Shown piece by piece: positions 36,571-47,075 of a stretch of 64,000 nt of DNA (within the stretch, counting starts at the first letter, position 1; every line of letters begins with the position of its first letter). The DNA comes from Acinetobacter calcoaceticus DSM 30006 = CIP 81.8 (lineage in GTDB: Bacteria; Pseudomonadota; Gammaproteobacteria; Pseudomonadales; Moraxellaceae), in NCBI RefSeq assembly GCF_000368965.1, contig NZ_KB849780.1, positions 124,001-188,000 on the forward strand, given 5' to 3'. The position numbers and the translations under genes are program-made. A model generated the notes under the pieces. That model did no database searches. It was not told the origin of the DNA and saw only the letters and a list, made by a program, of their open reading frames with translations.

Positions 36571-38220
36571 TTAAATATCAGTATTAACCAATGGTTGTTC
36601 TACTGCAAAATTTGGAGGAGTTAAAACTGTTTTACGAATCTCACTCGAAGTTTCAGGATAATCGAGTGTGTAATGTAGACCACGTGATTCTTTACGTTGC
36701 ATCGCACAACGAACAATCATCTCAGATACGAGAACAAGATTACGCAGTTCAATCAGGTTCTTGCTAACACGATAGTCTTGATAGTATTCGGTAATTTCAC
36801 GCTTTAACATTTCAATACGGTGTAAAGCACGTTCTAAACGTTTTGTGGTTCTGACAATACCAACGTAGTTCCACATGGTAGAACGTAACTCATCCCAGTT
36901 TTGTAAAATCACGACATCTTCATCTGGATTGGTGACTTGAGAGTCATCCCAACTTGGTACTTCTGGTAGTTTTAAATCTTTATCAAATTTATTTTCGATG
37001 TCTTTTGCTGCACTCATGCCGTAGACGAAGCATTCAAGTAATGAATTACTCGCCATACGGTTTGCACCATGTAAACCCGTATAAGATGTTTCACCAATGG
37101 CATATAAGCCTTCAATATCGGTCTGGCTATTTGAGTCAACGACAACACCACCACAGGTGTAATGAGCTGCTGGAACGACAGGAATCATATCTTTGGTAAT
37201 GTCGATGCCCAATTCAAGCAATCGCGCATAAAGTGTAGGGAAGTGTTCTTTAATAAATTCTGGTGATTTGTGCGTGATGTCTAACCACACATGGCGAATA
37301 CCGAGGCGTTTGATTTCATGGTCAATGGTACGTGCCACAATATCGCGTGGAGCCAGTTCTGCACGATCGTCAAAACGCAGCATGAAACGTTCACCATCTG
37401 GCAAGCGTAAGTAAGCACCTTCACCACGCATCGCTTCGGTAATTAAAAATGAACGAGCTTGGGGGTGATAGAGACAAGTTGGATGGAACTGATTAAATTC
37501 CATATTCGCAACACGACAACCTGCGCGGTAAGCCATAGCAATACCGTCACCAGTGGCAATATCTGGATTAGATGTGTAGAGGTAAGCTTTCATTGCACCG
37601 CCGCAAGCAAGCGCGGTAAATGGTGCAAGGAAGGTATGAACCTTTTCTGTGTTTTCATCCAATGCATACAAACCAATAGCGCGATTCGCTTGGTCAACAT
37701 GTCCTAATTTTTGCGAAGTAATTAAATCAATCGCAATATAGTTTTCAAAAATAGTAATATTTTTACGTTCTTTGGCACGTTCAACTAAGGTGGTTGAAAT
37801 GGCTTTGCCTGTTGCATCAGCAGAATGGATAATACGGCGCTGTGAATGACCACCTTCGCGGGTTAAATGAAGTTGTTCGTCTTCATCTAAGGTAAATTGC
37901 ACGCCTTGCTTTAAAAGAAAATCTACAGAAGGGCGACCACCTTCTACGGTATGCTGAACTGCATCCATTTCACATAAATGGGCGCCTGCAATCATAGTGT
38001 CATTAATGTGCTGTTGAATAGAGTCAGTCTCATCAAGAACAGCAGCAACACCACCTTGAGCGTAGAAGGTACTTGCTTCGGTTAAAGCAGCTTTTGCTAA
38101 AACTGCAATATTAAAATGATTTGGTAACGATAAAGCCAGACTCAAACCAGCGCCGCCGCTGCCCACAATAATCACGTCAAAGTGGTGAATTGTCTGTAAA
38201 TTAGGCATGTCCATTCGCAT
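36571..38220 (-). CDS. nadB: L-aspartate oxidase NadB
   Basis: This 549-residue flavoprotein oxidises L-aspartate to iminoaspartate, the first step of NAD synthesis. An FAD-binding GxGGAG motif ([16 protein letters not shown], about residues 16-31) opens the chain. The capping and flavin segments include [25 protein letters not shown] and [26 protein letters not shown]. The length fits NadB. The frame starts at a TTG; ATG codons at 38220, 38214 and 38208 are all possible and only a weak GGACG supports the first, so the exact start is uncertain. nadA is not adjacent. Confidence 0.94.
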   Translation of the reverse strand: MRMDMPNLQTIHHFDVIIVGSGGAGLSLALSLPNHFNIAVLAKAALTEASTFYAQGGVAAVLDETDSIQQHINDTMIAGAHLCEMDAVQHTVEGGRPSVDFLLKQGVQFTLDEDEQLHLTREGGHSQRRIIHSADATGKAISTTLVERAKERKNITIFENYIAIDLITSQKLGHVDQANRAIGLYALDENTEKVHTFLAPFTALACGGAMKAYLYTSNPDIATGDGIAMAYRAGCRVANMEFNQFHPTCLYHPQARSFLITEAMRGEGAYLRLPDGERFMLRFDDRAELAPRDIVARTIDHEIKRLGIRHVWLDITHKSPEFIKEHFPTLYARLLELGIDITKDMIPVVPAAHYTCGGVVVDSNSQTDIEGLYAIGETSYTGLHGANRMASNSLLECFVYGMSAAKDIENKFDKDLKLPEVPSWDDSQVTNPDEDVVILQNWDELRSTMWNYVGIVRTTKRLERALHRIEMLKREITEYYQDYRVSKNLIELRNLVLVSEMIVRCAMQRKESRGLHYTLDYPETSSEIRKTVLTPPNFAVEQPLVNTDI

Positions 38221-38444
38221 CAATTTAAAACGTCCGCTAATGACACCGCTTTTTATCTAAAAAGGCAAGAGCTTAAGCGCTCTAACTCAGAGAAAAATTG
38301 CAATTGGCTTAAAAATTTGCAATGCGTAAAATAATCATTGTGATGATGCCTTACAAATAAACATATTGTTACGCACAACTCCAAAGCGTTGTGATACAAC
38401 AGTTTTATTCTTATTCTCGTAGACCAATTGTGGGTGAGCACCAA

Positions 38445-39821
38445 ATGAAAACTCGCTATTTACAACAAGGAATGTATGCAGCGGTATTTACAGTTGCTGC
38501 TGTTCAGGCAAATGCTACTGTTGATTTTTCAAACCTCGTTGAACAAGTTAGTCCAGCCGTGGTGAGTGTAAACGTTGTAAAAAAAATGACTCAGGATGAA
38601 CTATTGCAGCAGCAAGTTCCTGAAATTTTAAAACGTTTTTTTGGTAATCAGGTCATCATTCCGCAGCAACAAGGTCCACAAGAAAAAACTGCATACGGTA
38701 GTGCATTCTTTATTAGTAAAGATGGTTATCTACTCACCAACCACCATGTGATTGAAAATGCCTCACGCATTAGTATCACTTTAAATGATCGTCGTGAAAT
38801 TGATGCAACGGTGGTCGGTAGTGATGAGCGTACAGACGTTGCATTGTTAAAAGTGACTGGAAATAGTTATCCAGCTTTACGTGTAGGAAATGTTGACCGC
38901 TTACGAGTGGGAGAGCCAGTTTTAGCAATTGGTTCGCCGTTTGGTTTTGACTATTCAGCTTCGGCAGGTATTGTCAGTGCTAAATCACGAAATATGAGTG
39001 GTGAAACTTCGGTGCCATTTATTCAAACTGACGTTGCGCTAAACCCAGGTAACTCCGGTGGCCCATTGTTTAACCAAAATGGTGAAGTAGTCGGGGTAAA
39101 CTCTCGAATATTTAGTGGTACTGGCGGCTATATGGGCTTGTCTTTCTCTATCCCGATTGACGTAGCGATGGATGTAGCCGAACAGCTTAAAACTAAAGGC
39201 AAGGTAACGCGCTCTTATCTTGGTGTGATGATGCAAGACATTGACCGAAACCTTGCCGATGCTTACAAGTTACCAAAACCTGAAGGTGCTTTAATTACTC
39301 AAATTTCTCCGAACTCACCTGCACAAAAAGCAGGACTGAGAGCTGGAGATGTGATTTTGAAATATAACGGTAATCCGGTATCGCGCACCAGTGAATTACT
39401 GTATGCATTAAACAAAGTACAGCCGAATCAAACTATTCAGTTTGAAGTATTACGTGATGATAAAACCCGTAATATTTCAGCAACTTTAACGACTGCCCCA
39501 GATGAAACGCCTGCCACAGGTGCACAAAGTGCTGTATCTAAAGGTCCAGTTCTAGGAATGAGCATTCGTGATTTGGCTGAACCAGAAAAAAGTGCTTTAA
39601 GTGTAAAAGGTGGTATCTATGTACAAGATGTTCGCCGTGGTGGCCTAGCATCATTGTCAAATATCATTCCGGGTGATGTGATTGTTCAAGTCAACAATAA
39701 CCAGATTTTAAATAGTCAGGATTTTGCAAAAGTTGTTTCTAACTTGCAAAAAAATACTGTAGCACGTGTCGCGATTATTCGTCAGGGACAACGCGCAATG
39801 CTTGGTTTACGTATTCAGTAA
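38445..39821 (+). CDS. DegP/MucD-type periplasmic serine protease
   Basis: This 458-residue HtrA family protease degrades misfolded envelope proteins. Signal peptide (cleavage after VQANA), then a trypsin-like domain with the triad: His in LTNHHVIENAS, Asp in ERTDVALLKV and Ser in NPGNSGGPLFN. Two PDZ domains follow (about residues 265-360 and 375-458). The ATG at 38445 is used because MKTRYLQQGMYAAVF starts a normal signal peptide; the frame runs 18 codons further up. It lies ahead of lepA as mucD does in Pseudomonas. Confidence 0.93.
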   Translation: MKTRYLQQGMYAAVFTVAAVQANATVDFSNLVEQVSPAVVSVNVVKKMTQDELLQQQVPEILKRFFGNQVIIPQQQGPQEKTAYGSAFFISKDGYLLTNHHVIENASRISITLNDRREIDATVVGSDERTDVALLKVTGNSYPALRVGNVDRLRVGEPVLAIGSPFGFDYSASAGIVSAKSRNMSGETSVPFIQTDVALNPGNSGGPLFNQNGEVVGVNSRIFSGTGGYMGLSFSIPIDVAMDVAEQLKTKGKVTRSYLGVMMQDIDRNLADAYKLPKPEGALITQISPNSPAQKAGLRAGDVILKYNGNPVSRTSELLYALNKVQPNQTIQFEVLRDDKTRNISATLTTAPDETPATGAQSAVSKGPVLGMSIRDLAEPEKSALSVKGGIYVQDVRRGGLASLSNIIPGDVIVQVNNNQILNSQDFAKVVSNLQKNTVARVAIIRQGQRAMLGLRIQ

Positions 39822-39841
39822 ACTTAAAAAGAAACAATGAG

Positions 39842-39866
39842 CCACCCTAAACATGGGTGGTTTTTT
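39842..39866 (+). terminator. Terminator after the DegP-like protease gene
   Basis: CCACCC pairs with GGGTGG around a seven-base loop, followed by six T. Confidence 0.85.
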
Positions 39867-39946
39867 GTTATTTATCTTGAGCGTATAGTGATATCTACCT
39901 ACACTTATTTCAGTTTGAAAGTTAATAAATAAGAGTGTGAACATTC

Positions 39947-40399
39947 GTGAGTAGTATTTTTGATTTACATATTCAGGTACAGCCACATCATATTGATGCG
40001 TTAGGACATGTGAATAATGTGATATATGTACAGTGGATGCAAGATGTAGCTGCTGCTCATGTTGAAACCTTAGGAGTAGGGGTCACTAAATACCTCGAGT
40101 TAAAACATGCAATGGTCGCGGTTGAGCATCATGTGCAATATCGTAAAGCTGCATTTGAAGGCGAACAAATTGTATTACGCACATGGTTAGATGATATCAA
40201 CGCTCTTTATTCTTTCCGCCAGTATGTATTTTTCCGCCCATCCGATCAGGCTGTATTATTTGTTGGAAATACAAAATGGGCATGTATTGAAATTGCCACA
40301 GGGCGCCCAAAACGAATGTCTCCAACTTTTACTCATGCATACCAGCCGCTTGATTCGAGCATAAACCCTTATGATTTTACTGTTTCATATGCTCGATAA
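39947..40399 (+). CDS. Acyl-CoA thioesterase (4HBT, FcbC/YbgC-like)
   Basis: This 150-residue hotdog enzyme shows the catalytic motif PHHIDALGHVNNVIYVQWMQD (about residues 13-33) with Asp in the usual place, then VAVEHHVQYRKAAFEGEQIVLRTWL. The start is a GTG (GTG AGT AGT), with no strong ribosome-binding site; no alternative ATG gives a better family fit. It acts on cytoplasmic acyl-CoA, substrate unknown. It precedes lepA but is separated by about 170 bases. Confidence 0.83.
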   Translation: MSSIFDLHIQVQPHHIDALGHVNNVIYVQWMQDVAAAHVETLGVGVTKYLELKHAMVAVEHHVQYRKAAFEGEQIVLRTWLDDINALYSFRQYVFFRPSDQAVLFVGNTKWACIEIATGRPKRMSPTFTHAYQPLDSSINPYDFTVSYAR

Positions 40400-40486
40400 C
40401 CTGAAGCAACATGCTCACTTTGATTCTCCTTTTTAAAACATAAGTACAAAGCTCATGATTATTTTGGATACTTTAAAATATCCATC

Positions 40487-40495
40487 TGTTATAAT
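40487..40495 (+). promoter_or_regulatory. Possible extended -10 promoter of lepA
   Basis: TGTTATAAT matches the extended -10 element (TGnTATAAT) 78 bases before the lepA start. No well-spaced -35 hexamer is present, as is usual for extended -10 promoters. Confidence 0.45.
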
Positions 40496-40573
40496 CGCAC
40501 GCAATTAATTTAACTGCTTTGGCTGTGTATTAAAACAAGCTACATAGCACTCTATATTTTCTCAAGGTAACCC

Positions 40574-42391
40574 ATGGCGCAAGCTAAAAAATCCGTCGAT
40601 ATCAAAAATATACGAAATTTCTCGATTATTGCTCACATTGACCATGGTAAGTCTACATTGGCTGACCGTTTTATTCAGATGTGTGGTGGTCTACAAGATC
40701 GTGAAATGCAAGCCCAAGTCCTAGACTCAATGGAGCTTGAGCGTGAACGTGGGATTACCATTAAAGCCGCTTCTGTCACGCTATATTACACTCATCCGAA
40801 TGGTCAGGAATATCAACTTAACTTTATTGATACTCCTGGACACGTAGACTTCTCGTATGAAGTTTCCCGTTCATTAGCTGCATGTGAAGGTGCGCTATTG
40901 GTTGTAGATGCTGCGCAAGGTGTAGAAGCACAATCAGTTGCAAACTGTTATACCGCAATTGAACAAGGTCTCGAAGTTCTTCCTATTTTAAATAAAATTG
41001 ATTTACCACAGGCTGAACCTGAACGTGTAATTCATGAAATTGAAGAAATCATCGGGATTGAAGCGACAGATGCACCGACATGTTCAGCAAAAACAGGTTT
41101 GGGTGTTGAAGGCGTATTAGAGCGTTTAGTCGATGTTATTCCAGCGCCTGAAGGCGATCGTGATGCTCCATTGCAAGCATTAATTATCGACTCATGGTTT
41201 GATAACTACTTAGGTGTAGTTTCTCTTGTACGTATTAAACAAGGTCGTATCCGTAAGGGCGACAAAATGTTGGTTAAATCGACAGGACAAACTCATCCGG
41301 TAACTTCAGTGGGTGTATTTAATCCTAAGCATACTGAAACAGATATTCTTGAAGCTGGTGAAGTTGGTTTTGTTATTGCGGGTATTAAAGATATTTTTGG
41401 TGCACCAGTAGGTGACACTATTACCCTTGCTGCTACACCTGATGTTGCAATTTTACCAGGTTTTAAAAAGGTTAAACCGCAGGTTTATGCTGGTCTTTTC
41501 CCGATTGATGCGAGTGACTTTGAGCCATTCCGTGAAGCGTTACAAAAATTGCAGATCAACGACTCGGCTTTGTTCTTTGAACCAGAAAGCTCAGATGCAT
41601 TAGGTTTTGGTTTCCGTTGTGGCTTCTTAGGAATGCTACACATGGAGATTGTACAAGAGCGTTTAGAGCGTGAGTATGACCTTGATCTCATCAGTTCTGC
41701 ACCTACCGTAATTTATGAAGCATTAACCAAGAAGGGCGAAACGATTTATATCGATAGTCCATCAAAAATGCCAGACGGATCTACTGTAGAAGATTTGCGT
41801 GAGCCGATTGCAGAATGTCATATCCTTGTTCCTCAAGAATACTTAGGGAATGTAATGACCCTATGTATTGAACGCCGTGGTGTTCAAAAAGATATGAAAT
41901 TCTTGGGTAATCAAGTTTCTATTACCTTTGAAATCCCGATGGCTGAAGTCGTTATGGATTTCTTTGATAAATTAAAATCATGTTCTCGTGGTTTTGCATC
42001 GCTAGACTATAACTTTGTGCGTTTCGAAAGTTCAGCTTTAGTTAAGGTTGATGTATTAATTAATAGTGACAAGGTTGATGCCTTGGCTATGATTTGTCAC
42101 CGTAATGACGCGCGTCATCGTGGTATTGCATTGGTTGAGAAAATGAAAGATTTGATTCCTCGCCAAATGTACGACGTTGCTATTCAAGCGGCTATCGGTG
42201 CACAAATTATTGCTCGTTCTACTGTAAAAGCAATGCGTAAAAACGTATTAGCGAAATGTTATGGTGGTGACGTTTCACGTAAGAAAAAACTACTTTCTAA
42301 ACAAAAAGAAGGTAAGAAACGTATGAAACAAGTGGGAAGTGTTGAAATTCCACAAGAAGCGTTCTTGGCTGTATTGAAAGTAGAAAGATAA
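40574..42391 (+). CDS. lepA: Translation elongation factor 4 (LepA)
   Basis: This 605-residue translational GTPase binds the ribosome and is thought to aid back-translocation or subunit assembly. The G domain has the P-loop [13 protein letters not shown] (about residues 19-31), switch motifs in [13 protein letters not shown] and NKID (PILNKIDLP). Domains II to V follow, with the LepA-specific C-terminal domain ([20 protein letters not shown]). Length and end match the family. A ribosome-binding site (AAGGTAA) stands before the ATG. Confidence 0.97.
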   Translation: MAQAKKSVDIKNIRNFSIIAHIDHGKSTLADRFIQMCGGLQDREMQAQVLDSMELERERGITIKAASVTLYYTHPNGQEYQLNFIDTPGHVDFSYEVSRSLAACEGALLVVDAAQGVEAQSVANCYTAIEQGLEVLPILNKIDLPQAEPERVIHEIEEIIGIEATDAPTCSAKTGLGVEGVLERLVDVIPAPEGDRDAPLQALIIDSWFDNYLGVVSLVRIKQGRIRKGDKMLVKSTGQTHPVTSVGVFNPKHTETDILEAGEVGFVIAGIKDIFGAPVGDTITLAATPDVAILPGFKKVKPQVYAGLFPIDASDFEPFREALQKLQINDSALFFEPESSDALGFGFRCGFLGMLHMEIVQERLEREYDLDLISSAPTVIYEALTKKGETIYIDSPSKMPDGSTVEDLREPIAECHILVPQEYLGNVMTLCIERRGVQKDMKFLGNQVSITFEIPMAEVVMDFFDKLKSCSRGFASLDYNFVRFESSALVKVDVLINSDKVDALAMICHRNDARHRGIALVEKMKDLIPRQMYDVAIQAAIGAQIIARSTVKAMRKNVLAKCYGGDVSRKKKLLSKQKEGKKRMKQVGSVEIPQEAFLAVLKVER

Positions 42392-42400
42392 GAAATGAGG

Positions 42401-42432
42401 GTGGGAGAAGTAAGATATTACTTTTCCCCCAC
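42401..42432 (+). repeat. Hairpin between lepA and lepB
   Basis: GTGGGAGAAGTAA pairs imperfectly with TTACTTTTCCCCCAC in the 76-base gap. There is little T tail, so it may be an attenuator or stability element rather than a terminator. Confidence 0.4.
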
Positions 42433-42467
42433 TTTAAGACAAGCAGCTAGGCTGCGAGTGAGGTCAT

Positions 42468-43295
42468 GTGGATTTTGATTTTAATTTAATTCTTGTTCCA
42501 GTTACGCTGATTCTATTTGCAGTGTGGTTGTTAGATAAATTTGTATTTAAACAGCGTGCAAATAAAGGGCGCGGGAACGAAAATTTTGTTATTACATGGG
42601 CCTATGACTTTTGGCCAGTTTTAGCTGTAGTACTTGTACTTCGTTCATTTCTTTATGAACCATTTAATATTCCATCAGACTCTATGGTACCCACTTTAGA
42701 AACTGGTGATTTTATTCTGGTTAATAAATTTGATTATGGTGTGCGTTTACCTATCGTCAATAAGAAAATTATTGATATGGGAGAACCAAAGCGTGGTGAT
42801 GTGATTGTGTTCCGTTATCCACCTCAACCTACCATTAGTTATATTAAACGTGTAATCGGTTTGCCGGGTGATCATCTTATTTATGATCATGGACAATTGA
42901 TTATTAACGGACAAAAAGTACCGAAAGTATTAACACAGTTTAGTCGCGAAAAAGACGTGTTAGATACCCCAACGTCTATTTATCATAAAGAGACGATTGG
43001 TGAACACACCTTTACGATGCGTGAGCTTGAAGGCGTAAATGTGGCGCGTCAAGCACCGTTTATCAATTATGTTGAAAATGGTAAATATGCAAACCAAGAC
43101 GGTTTATATTGGGAAGTGACTGTTCCAAAAGGACATTACTTTGCAATGGGAGATAACCGTGATCAAAGTGCAGACAGTCGTTTCTGGGGCTTCGTTCCTG
43201 AAGAAAATTTAACAGGACGAGCATTCTATGTGTGGATGCATAAAGAACCGGGTTTACATCTTCCTAACTTTGGCCGAAATGGAAAAATAGATTAA
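42468..43295 (+). CDS. lepB: Signal peptidase I LepB
   Basis: This 275-residue membrane-bound protease removes signal peptides from exported proteins. Two N-terminal transmembrane helices (about residues 5-25 and 45-62) anchor it. The catalytic Ser is in FNIPSDSMVPTLETGDF (about residue 72) and the catalytic Lys in TISYIKRVIGLPGDHL. The start is GTG with GAGGT five bases upstream. It follows lepA and precedes the DUF4845 gene, the conserved lepA-lepB-rnc-era order. Confidence 0.96.
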   Translation: MDFDFNLILVPVTLILFAVWLLDKFVFKQRANKGRGNENFVITWAYDFWPVLAVVLVLRSFLYEPFNIPSDSMVPTLETGDFILVNKFDYGVRLPIVNKKIIDMGEPKRGDVIVFRYPPQPTISYIKRVIGLPGDHLIYDHGQLIINGQKVPKVLTQFSREKDVLDTPTSIYHKETIGEHTFTMRELEGVNVARQAPFINYVENGKYANQDGLYWEVTVPKGHYFAMGDNRDQSADSRFWGFVPEENLTGRAFYVWMHKEPGLHLPNFGRNGKID

Positions 43296-43319
43296 AAACA
43301 ACCATTAGGAAAAAAAGAA

Positions 43320-43694
43320 ATGCGTAAGGCACAACAAGGTACTTCGTATTTAGCAATTTTATTTGGGGTGGTTATATTTGCAGTTGCAGTAAAAGCTGTA
43401 CTTGCAGTTTGGCCAGCATATTGGGATGATCGATTGATTAATAATCAAATCGAAGAGCTTTTACAAGAAAGCTCTTCTGAGATCACACCACAGAAGTTTG
43501 TGACACAAATGGATCAGCGACTGGAAATGAACAATATTCGTGATCTCCACTTTAAAGAGATTGCGCAAGTGTTTAATCAGTCTGGTCTGACAGTCAAAAA
43601 GAAATATGAAGTAAGAAAACCTTTCTTATCAAATATTGATTTAGTTTTAACATTTGAGAAGAGTTTTGATAAAACATCAGTTCAAACTAAGTGA
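43320..43694 (+). CDS. DUF4845 domain membrane protein
   Basis: This 124-residue protein has one N-terminal membrane helix (TSYLAILFGVVIFAVAVKAVLAVWP, about residues 8-31) and a periplasmic tail. The DUF4845 family is always placed between lepB and rnc in Acinetobacter, Pseudomonas and relatives, yet its function is unknown. Its 3' end overlaps the rnc start by about 29 bases. Confidence 0.85.
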   Translation: MRKAQQGTSYLAILFGVVIFAVAVKAVLAVWPAYWDDRLINNQIEELLQESSSEITPQKFVTQMDQRLEMNNIRDLHFKEIAQVFNQSGLTVKKKYEVRKPFLSNIDLVLTFEKSFDKTSVQTK

Positions 43695-44358
43695 TCCTCG
43701 CTTATTGAGTCGCATCGGATATCAATTCAAGCAGCTTGAGTTGTTACAGTTAGCTTTGACTCATCGTTCGGTGAGTCATAAATACAATTACGAGCGCTTG
43801 GAGTTTTTAGGCGATTCATTATTAGGCATGATTGTTGCCAATTATCTATATCATGCCTATCCAAATGAAAACGAAGGTCGTCTAACGCGTATGCGAGCGA
43901 CTTTAGTCCGTCAGGAAGCTTTAGGTAAGATTGCAACCGATTTGCAACTTAGTCGGTGTTTAATATTAAGTACGGGTGAATTGAAATCTGGTGGTCATCA
44001 TCGTGAGTCAATATTGGCTGACACGGTAGAAGCCATTATTGGTGCAATTTATATTGATAGTGGTGATCTCAACTTACTTACAGATATTGTGCTAAAATGG
44101 TATGTACCCTATTTAGACCATATTGAACCTACGGATCAACTTAAAGACCCGAAATCACGTTTACAAGAGTATCTACAAGCACGTAAAAAACCTCTCCCTG
44201 TTTACGAGGTTGTAGATATTCAGGGTGATGCACCTCACCAGCACTTTAAAGTTGAATGTTTGATAGATGGTTTATCAAAGATTTATGGTGAGGGTTCAAG
44301 TCGTCGTTTTGCCGAGCAGGCAGCAGCGGCGGAAATTTTAAAGTTATTGGAGCAATAA
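43666..44358 (+). CDS. rnc: Ribonuclease III
   Basis: This 230-residue double-strand RNA endonuclease processes rRNA and mRNA. The catalytic signature ERLEFLGDSLLGMIVANYLY (about residues 37-56) carries the acidic residues and the second acidic site is in ESILADTVEAIIGAIYID. The C-terminal dsRNA-binding domain (about 155-230) ends with the Ala-rich helix. No ATG precedes the domain; TTG at 43666 is the likeliest start because GAGAAG stands six bases upstream and the length equals the family norm. TTG at 43654 is an alternative. Confidence 0.92.
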   Translation: MIKHQFKLSDPRLLSRIGYQFKQLELLQLALTHRSVSHKYNYERLEFLGDSLLGMIVANYLYHAYPNENEGRLTRMRATLVRQEALGKIATDLQLSRCLILSTGELKSGGHHRESILADTVEAIIGAIYIDSGDLNLLTDIVLKWYVPYLDHIEPTDQLKDPKSRLQEYLQARKKPLPVYEVVDIQGDAPHQHFKVECLIDGLSKIYGEGSSRRFAEQAAAAEILKLLEQ

Positions 44359-44363
44359 CCTGC

Positions 44364-45392
44364 ATGTCGATGCATTCTGATCAAATCAATCCAGATTCAA
44401 ATGATAACCAAGATCCTAATAATCTGATTGATCAATTTTTTAGTTCCAAAGGCGTAACAATTCCTTCGGATTTTAAGAGCGGATTTGTGGCGATTGTAGG
44501 ACGTCCAAATGTGGGTAAATCTACCCTCATGAACCATTTATTAGGTCAAAAGCTCTCGATTACTTCGCGTAAACCTCAAACAACACGTCATAAAATTATT
44601 GGTATTGATTCGCGTGAAAAAATGCAGGCGGTATATGTAGATACCCCAGGTATGCATAAAAAAGAAGTACGCGCTATTAATAAAATGATGAACCGTGCAG
44701 CTCATTCTGCATTACGTGACGTCAATTTGGTCTTATTTGTTATTGATGCTTATAAGTGGACCCCAAATGATGACTTAGTGCTTGAAAAACTCAAGAATGC
44801 TGAAATGCCAGTTATTTTGGTGATTAACAAGGCTGATACTTTTGAAGATAAAAGAGATATTCTTCCTTTAATTCAAGAGCGTGCCAAGCTTATGAATTTT
44901 GCCGAGATTGTTCCTGTATCTGCATTACGCGGAGCAAATCTGGAACACTTGAGTGAAACGATTGAGAAGTATCTTCCTTATCAAGCGCCTTTGTATTCAT
45001 TTGATCAGATTACTGACCGTTCTGAACGCTTTTTAGCTAGCGAAATTATTCGTGAAAAAATCATGCGCCAGTTGGGTGAAGAGCTTCCTTATGATTTGAC
45101 AGTACAAATTGAATCTTTCAAAACGGAAGAGGCTGCTGTTAATGAGAAAACTGGTCGTTTAAAACCAGCTTGTACCTATATTGATGCAACGATTTTTGTA
45201 GATCGTGCGGGCCAAAAAGCGATTGTGATTGGTGAAAAAGGTGCCAAGCTTAAAACAATCGGTATGGATGCTCGAAAAGACATGGAAAAAATGTTTGAGC
45301 AAAAAATTATGCTCACACTTTGGGTAAAAGTGAAGGGTGGCTGGTCTGATGATGAGCGTGCCTTAAAAAGCTTAGGATATAGTGATATCTAA
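44364..45392 (+). CDS. era: Ribosome-assembly GTPase Era
   Basis: This 342-residue GTPase binds 16S rRNA and is needed for 30S maturation. A charged N-terminal extension (about residues 1-35) precedes the G domain, with GRPNVGKSTLMNHLL, DTPGMHKKE and NKAD. The C-terminal KH domain (about 250-342) includes VIGEKGAKLKTIGMDARKDME. The extension makes it longer than the 301-residue E. coli protein. It begins six bases after rnc. Confidence 0.95.
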   Translation: MSMHSDQINPDSNDNQDPNNLIDQFFSSKGVTIPSDFKSGFVAIVGRPNVGKSTLMNHLLGQKLSITSRKPQTTRHKIIGIDSREKMQAVYVDTPGMHKKEVRAINKMMNRAAHSALRDVNLVLFVIDAYKWTPNDDLVLEKLKNAEMPVILVINKADTFEDKRDILPLIQERAKLMNFAEIVPVSALRGANLEHLSETIEKYLPYQAPLYSFDQITDRSERFLASEIIREKIMRQLGEELPYDLTVQIESFKTEEAAVNEKTGRLKPACTYIDATIFVDRAGQKAIVIGEKGAKLKTIGMDARKDMEKMFEQKIMLTLWVKVKGGWSDDERALKSLGYSDI

Positions 45393-45409
45393 AGGATAAG
45401 GATACTGGT

Positions 45410-45607
45410 ATGAAAACAATTACATCATTGGTCGCTATAATTGGATGTACATTGATGTTACAGGGTTGTGTATATAAGCTTGTAACCGTACCAGTAGGTA
45501 TCGCCTATAAAACTACAAAAGGTGTTGTCAAAGGTACAGCGGCTGTTGTAGGCGCGGTGATTCCTGATGGCGATGATGACAAAAAAGAAAAAGAATCTGA
45601 GGAATAG
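45410..45607 (+). CDS. Small lipoprotein, probably NF038104 family
   Basis: This 65-residue lipoprotein has a signal peptide with lipobox (LMLQG then Cys at about residue 20). The mature part has a hydrophobic Gly/Val-rich segment (GIAYKTTKGVVKGTAAVVGAVI) and an acidic tail (DDDKKEKESEE). I associate it with the Acinetobacter family NF038104, from memory; the function is unknown. It stands 17 bases after era and nine before recO, thus within the operon. Confidence 0.8.
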   Translation: MKTITSLVAIIGCTLMLQGCVYKLVTVPVGIAYKTTKGVVKGTAAVVGAVIPDGDDDKKEKESEE

Positions 45608-45616
45608 TTTCTTTTT

Positions 45617-46330
45617 ATGATGCGCAATGAAGTCCTCCATGGATATATGATTCATCACCGTAAGTACCGTGAAAAAAGTCATATTGTGCATCTTTTTACT
45701 CAGGAGTATGGGCGAGTCGATGGTATTTTAAGACAGACTCCGCCTCCTCAGTATCAACCTATCCGATTACAAGCGACAGGTAAAAGTGAGCTGAAGAACT
45801 TTACTAAGTTAGAAATATTAAATCAGCCTGTTTTCTTTTTCGGTGACGCCTTTTTTGCCGGATTTTATTTAAGTGAAATCATTCTTCGGTTATGTCCACT
45901 TGAAGAGGCAATGCCTCAATCTTTTGAACAATATCAGTTAACTCTATTGCAGTTACAGCAGCTCGCTTCTACTGATCAACCCGATCTTTTTTTAAGACAG
46001 ATATTACGCCAGTTCGAACATGTGCTTTTGCCTGAACTTGGGTACGCACTTGATTTTTCAATTGATACTCAGCAGCAGCCGATTCAATCTCATCAGTTTT
46101 ATCAATTTCAAGTGACCGAAGGTTTTGCTCCTGTTGCGCAGGCGAGTCGTTCATCTTTGTCAGGAAAAGCGATTTTGTCTATGGTGGATTATGAGCAAGG
46201 GCAGGATTTTTCTCACGAACAACTGCAATTATTAGGTAAACTATACCGTCAAATGATTACATCGCTTTTAGGAGATCGTCCCCTAAAAAGTCGACAGTTG
46301 TGGATTCAAAATACTCAAACTCAATCGTAA
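45617..46330 (+). CDS. recO: DNA repair protein RecO
   Basis: This 237-residue protein loads RecA with RecFR at single-strand gaps. The N-terminal OB fold (MIHHRKYREKSHIVHLFTQEYGRVDGILR-like start, about residues 10-80) and a helical C-terminal domain fit RecO. The zinc-finger Cys residues of some RecO proteins are absent, as in most gammaproteobacteria. It sits in the conserved era-recO-pdxJ order. Confidence 0.93.
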   Translation: MMRNEVLHGYMIHHRKYREKSHIVHLFTQEYGRVDGILRQTPPPQYQPIRLQATGKSELKNFTKLEILNQPVFFFGDAFFAGFYLSEIILRLCPLEEAMPQSFEQYQLTLLQLQQLASTDQPDLFLRQILRQFEHVLLPELGYALDFSIDTQQQPIQSHQFYQFQVTEGFAPVAQASRSSLSGKAILSMVDYEQGQDFSHEQLQLLGKLYRQMITSLLGDRPLKSRQLWIQNTQTQS

Positions 46331-46343
46331 TTAGGATTTTTTT

Positions 46344-47069
46344 ATGGCTGCATTGCTTGGTGTAAACATAGACCATGTTGCTACTTTGAGACAGGCGCGT
46401 GGTACTACTTACCCAGACCCTGTAGAAGCTGCTCTTATTTGTGAACAAGCTGGTGCAGAGGGAATTACCTTGCATTTGCGTGAAGATCGTCGCCATATTC
46501 AGGATGATGACGTACGCCGCATGCGACCATTACTAAAAACACGCATGAATCTAGAGTTGGCTGTTACTGATGAAATGGTCGAGTTTGCGAAAGAAATTCA
46601 GCCACAGCATGTATGCTTCGTTCCTGAAAGACGCCAAGAAGTAACAACTGAAGGTGGTTTAGATGTAGTGGGTAACTTTGACAAGGTTAAAGCTGCAACT
46701 CAGACTTTAGCTGCTATTGGTTGTGACGTATCATTATTTATTGATGCTGATCTAGCTCAAATTGATGCAGCAGTTGCATGTGGCGCACCTACGATTGAGT
46801 TGCACACGGGGGCATATGCAGATGCAGCAACGGAGCAAGATCAACAGGCTGAATTGGCGCGTATTATTAAAGGTGTTGAATACGCAGCTTCAAAAGGTTT
46901 GGTGGTAAATGCTGGTCATGGCCTTAACCTTAAAAATATTGCTCCAATTGCTGCTATTTCACAAATTCATGAGTTAAACATTGGGCATTCAATTATTGCG
47001 GATAGCATTTTTGTAGGTCTTGTTCAAGCTGTCAAAGATATGAAAGCAGCAATTCAGGTGGCAGGATAA
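46344..47069 (+). CDS. pdxJ: Pyridoxine 5'-phosphate synthase PdxJ
   Basis: This 241-residue TIM-barrel enzyme condenses 1-deoxyxylulose 5-phosphate with 3-amino-2-oxopropyl phosphate to give pyridoxine phosphate. Family motifs [22 protein letters not shown] (start) and [14 protein letters not shown] (about 41-54) are plain. The catalytic Glu in [11 protein letters not shown] and the phosphate site [11 protein letters not shown] are also present. It follows recO after 13 bases. Confidence 0.96.
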   Translation: MAALLGVNIDHVATLRQARGTTYPDPVEAALICEQAGAEGITLHLREDRRHIQDDDVRRMRPLLKTRMNLELAVTDEMVEFAKEIQPQHVCFVPERRQEVTTEGGLDVVGNFDKVKAATQTLAAIGCDVSLFIDADLAQIDAAVACGAPTIELHTGAYADAATEQDQQAELARIIKGVEYAASKGLVVNAGHGLNLKNIAPIAAISQIHELNIGHSIIADSIFVGLVQAVKDMKAAIQVAG

Positions 47070-47075
47070 TTGGTT

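Noticed and set aside
45458..45691. Minus-strand frame over the lipoprotein and recO start
   Set aside because: It has no domain or ribosome-binding site and crosses two clear genes.
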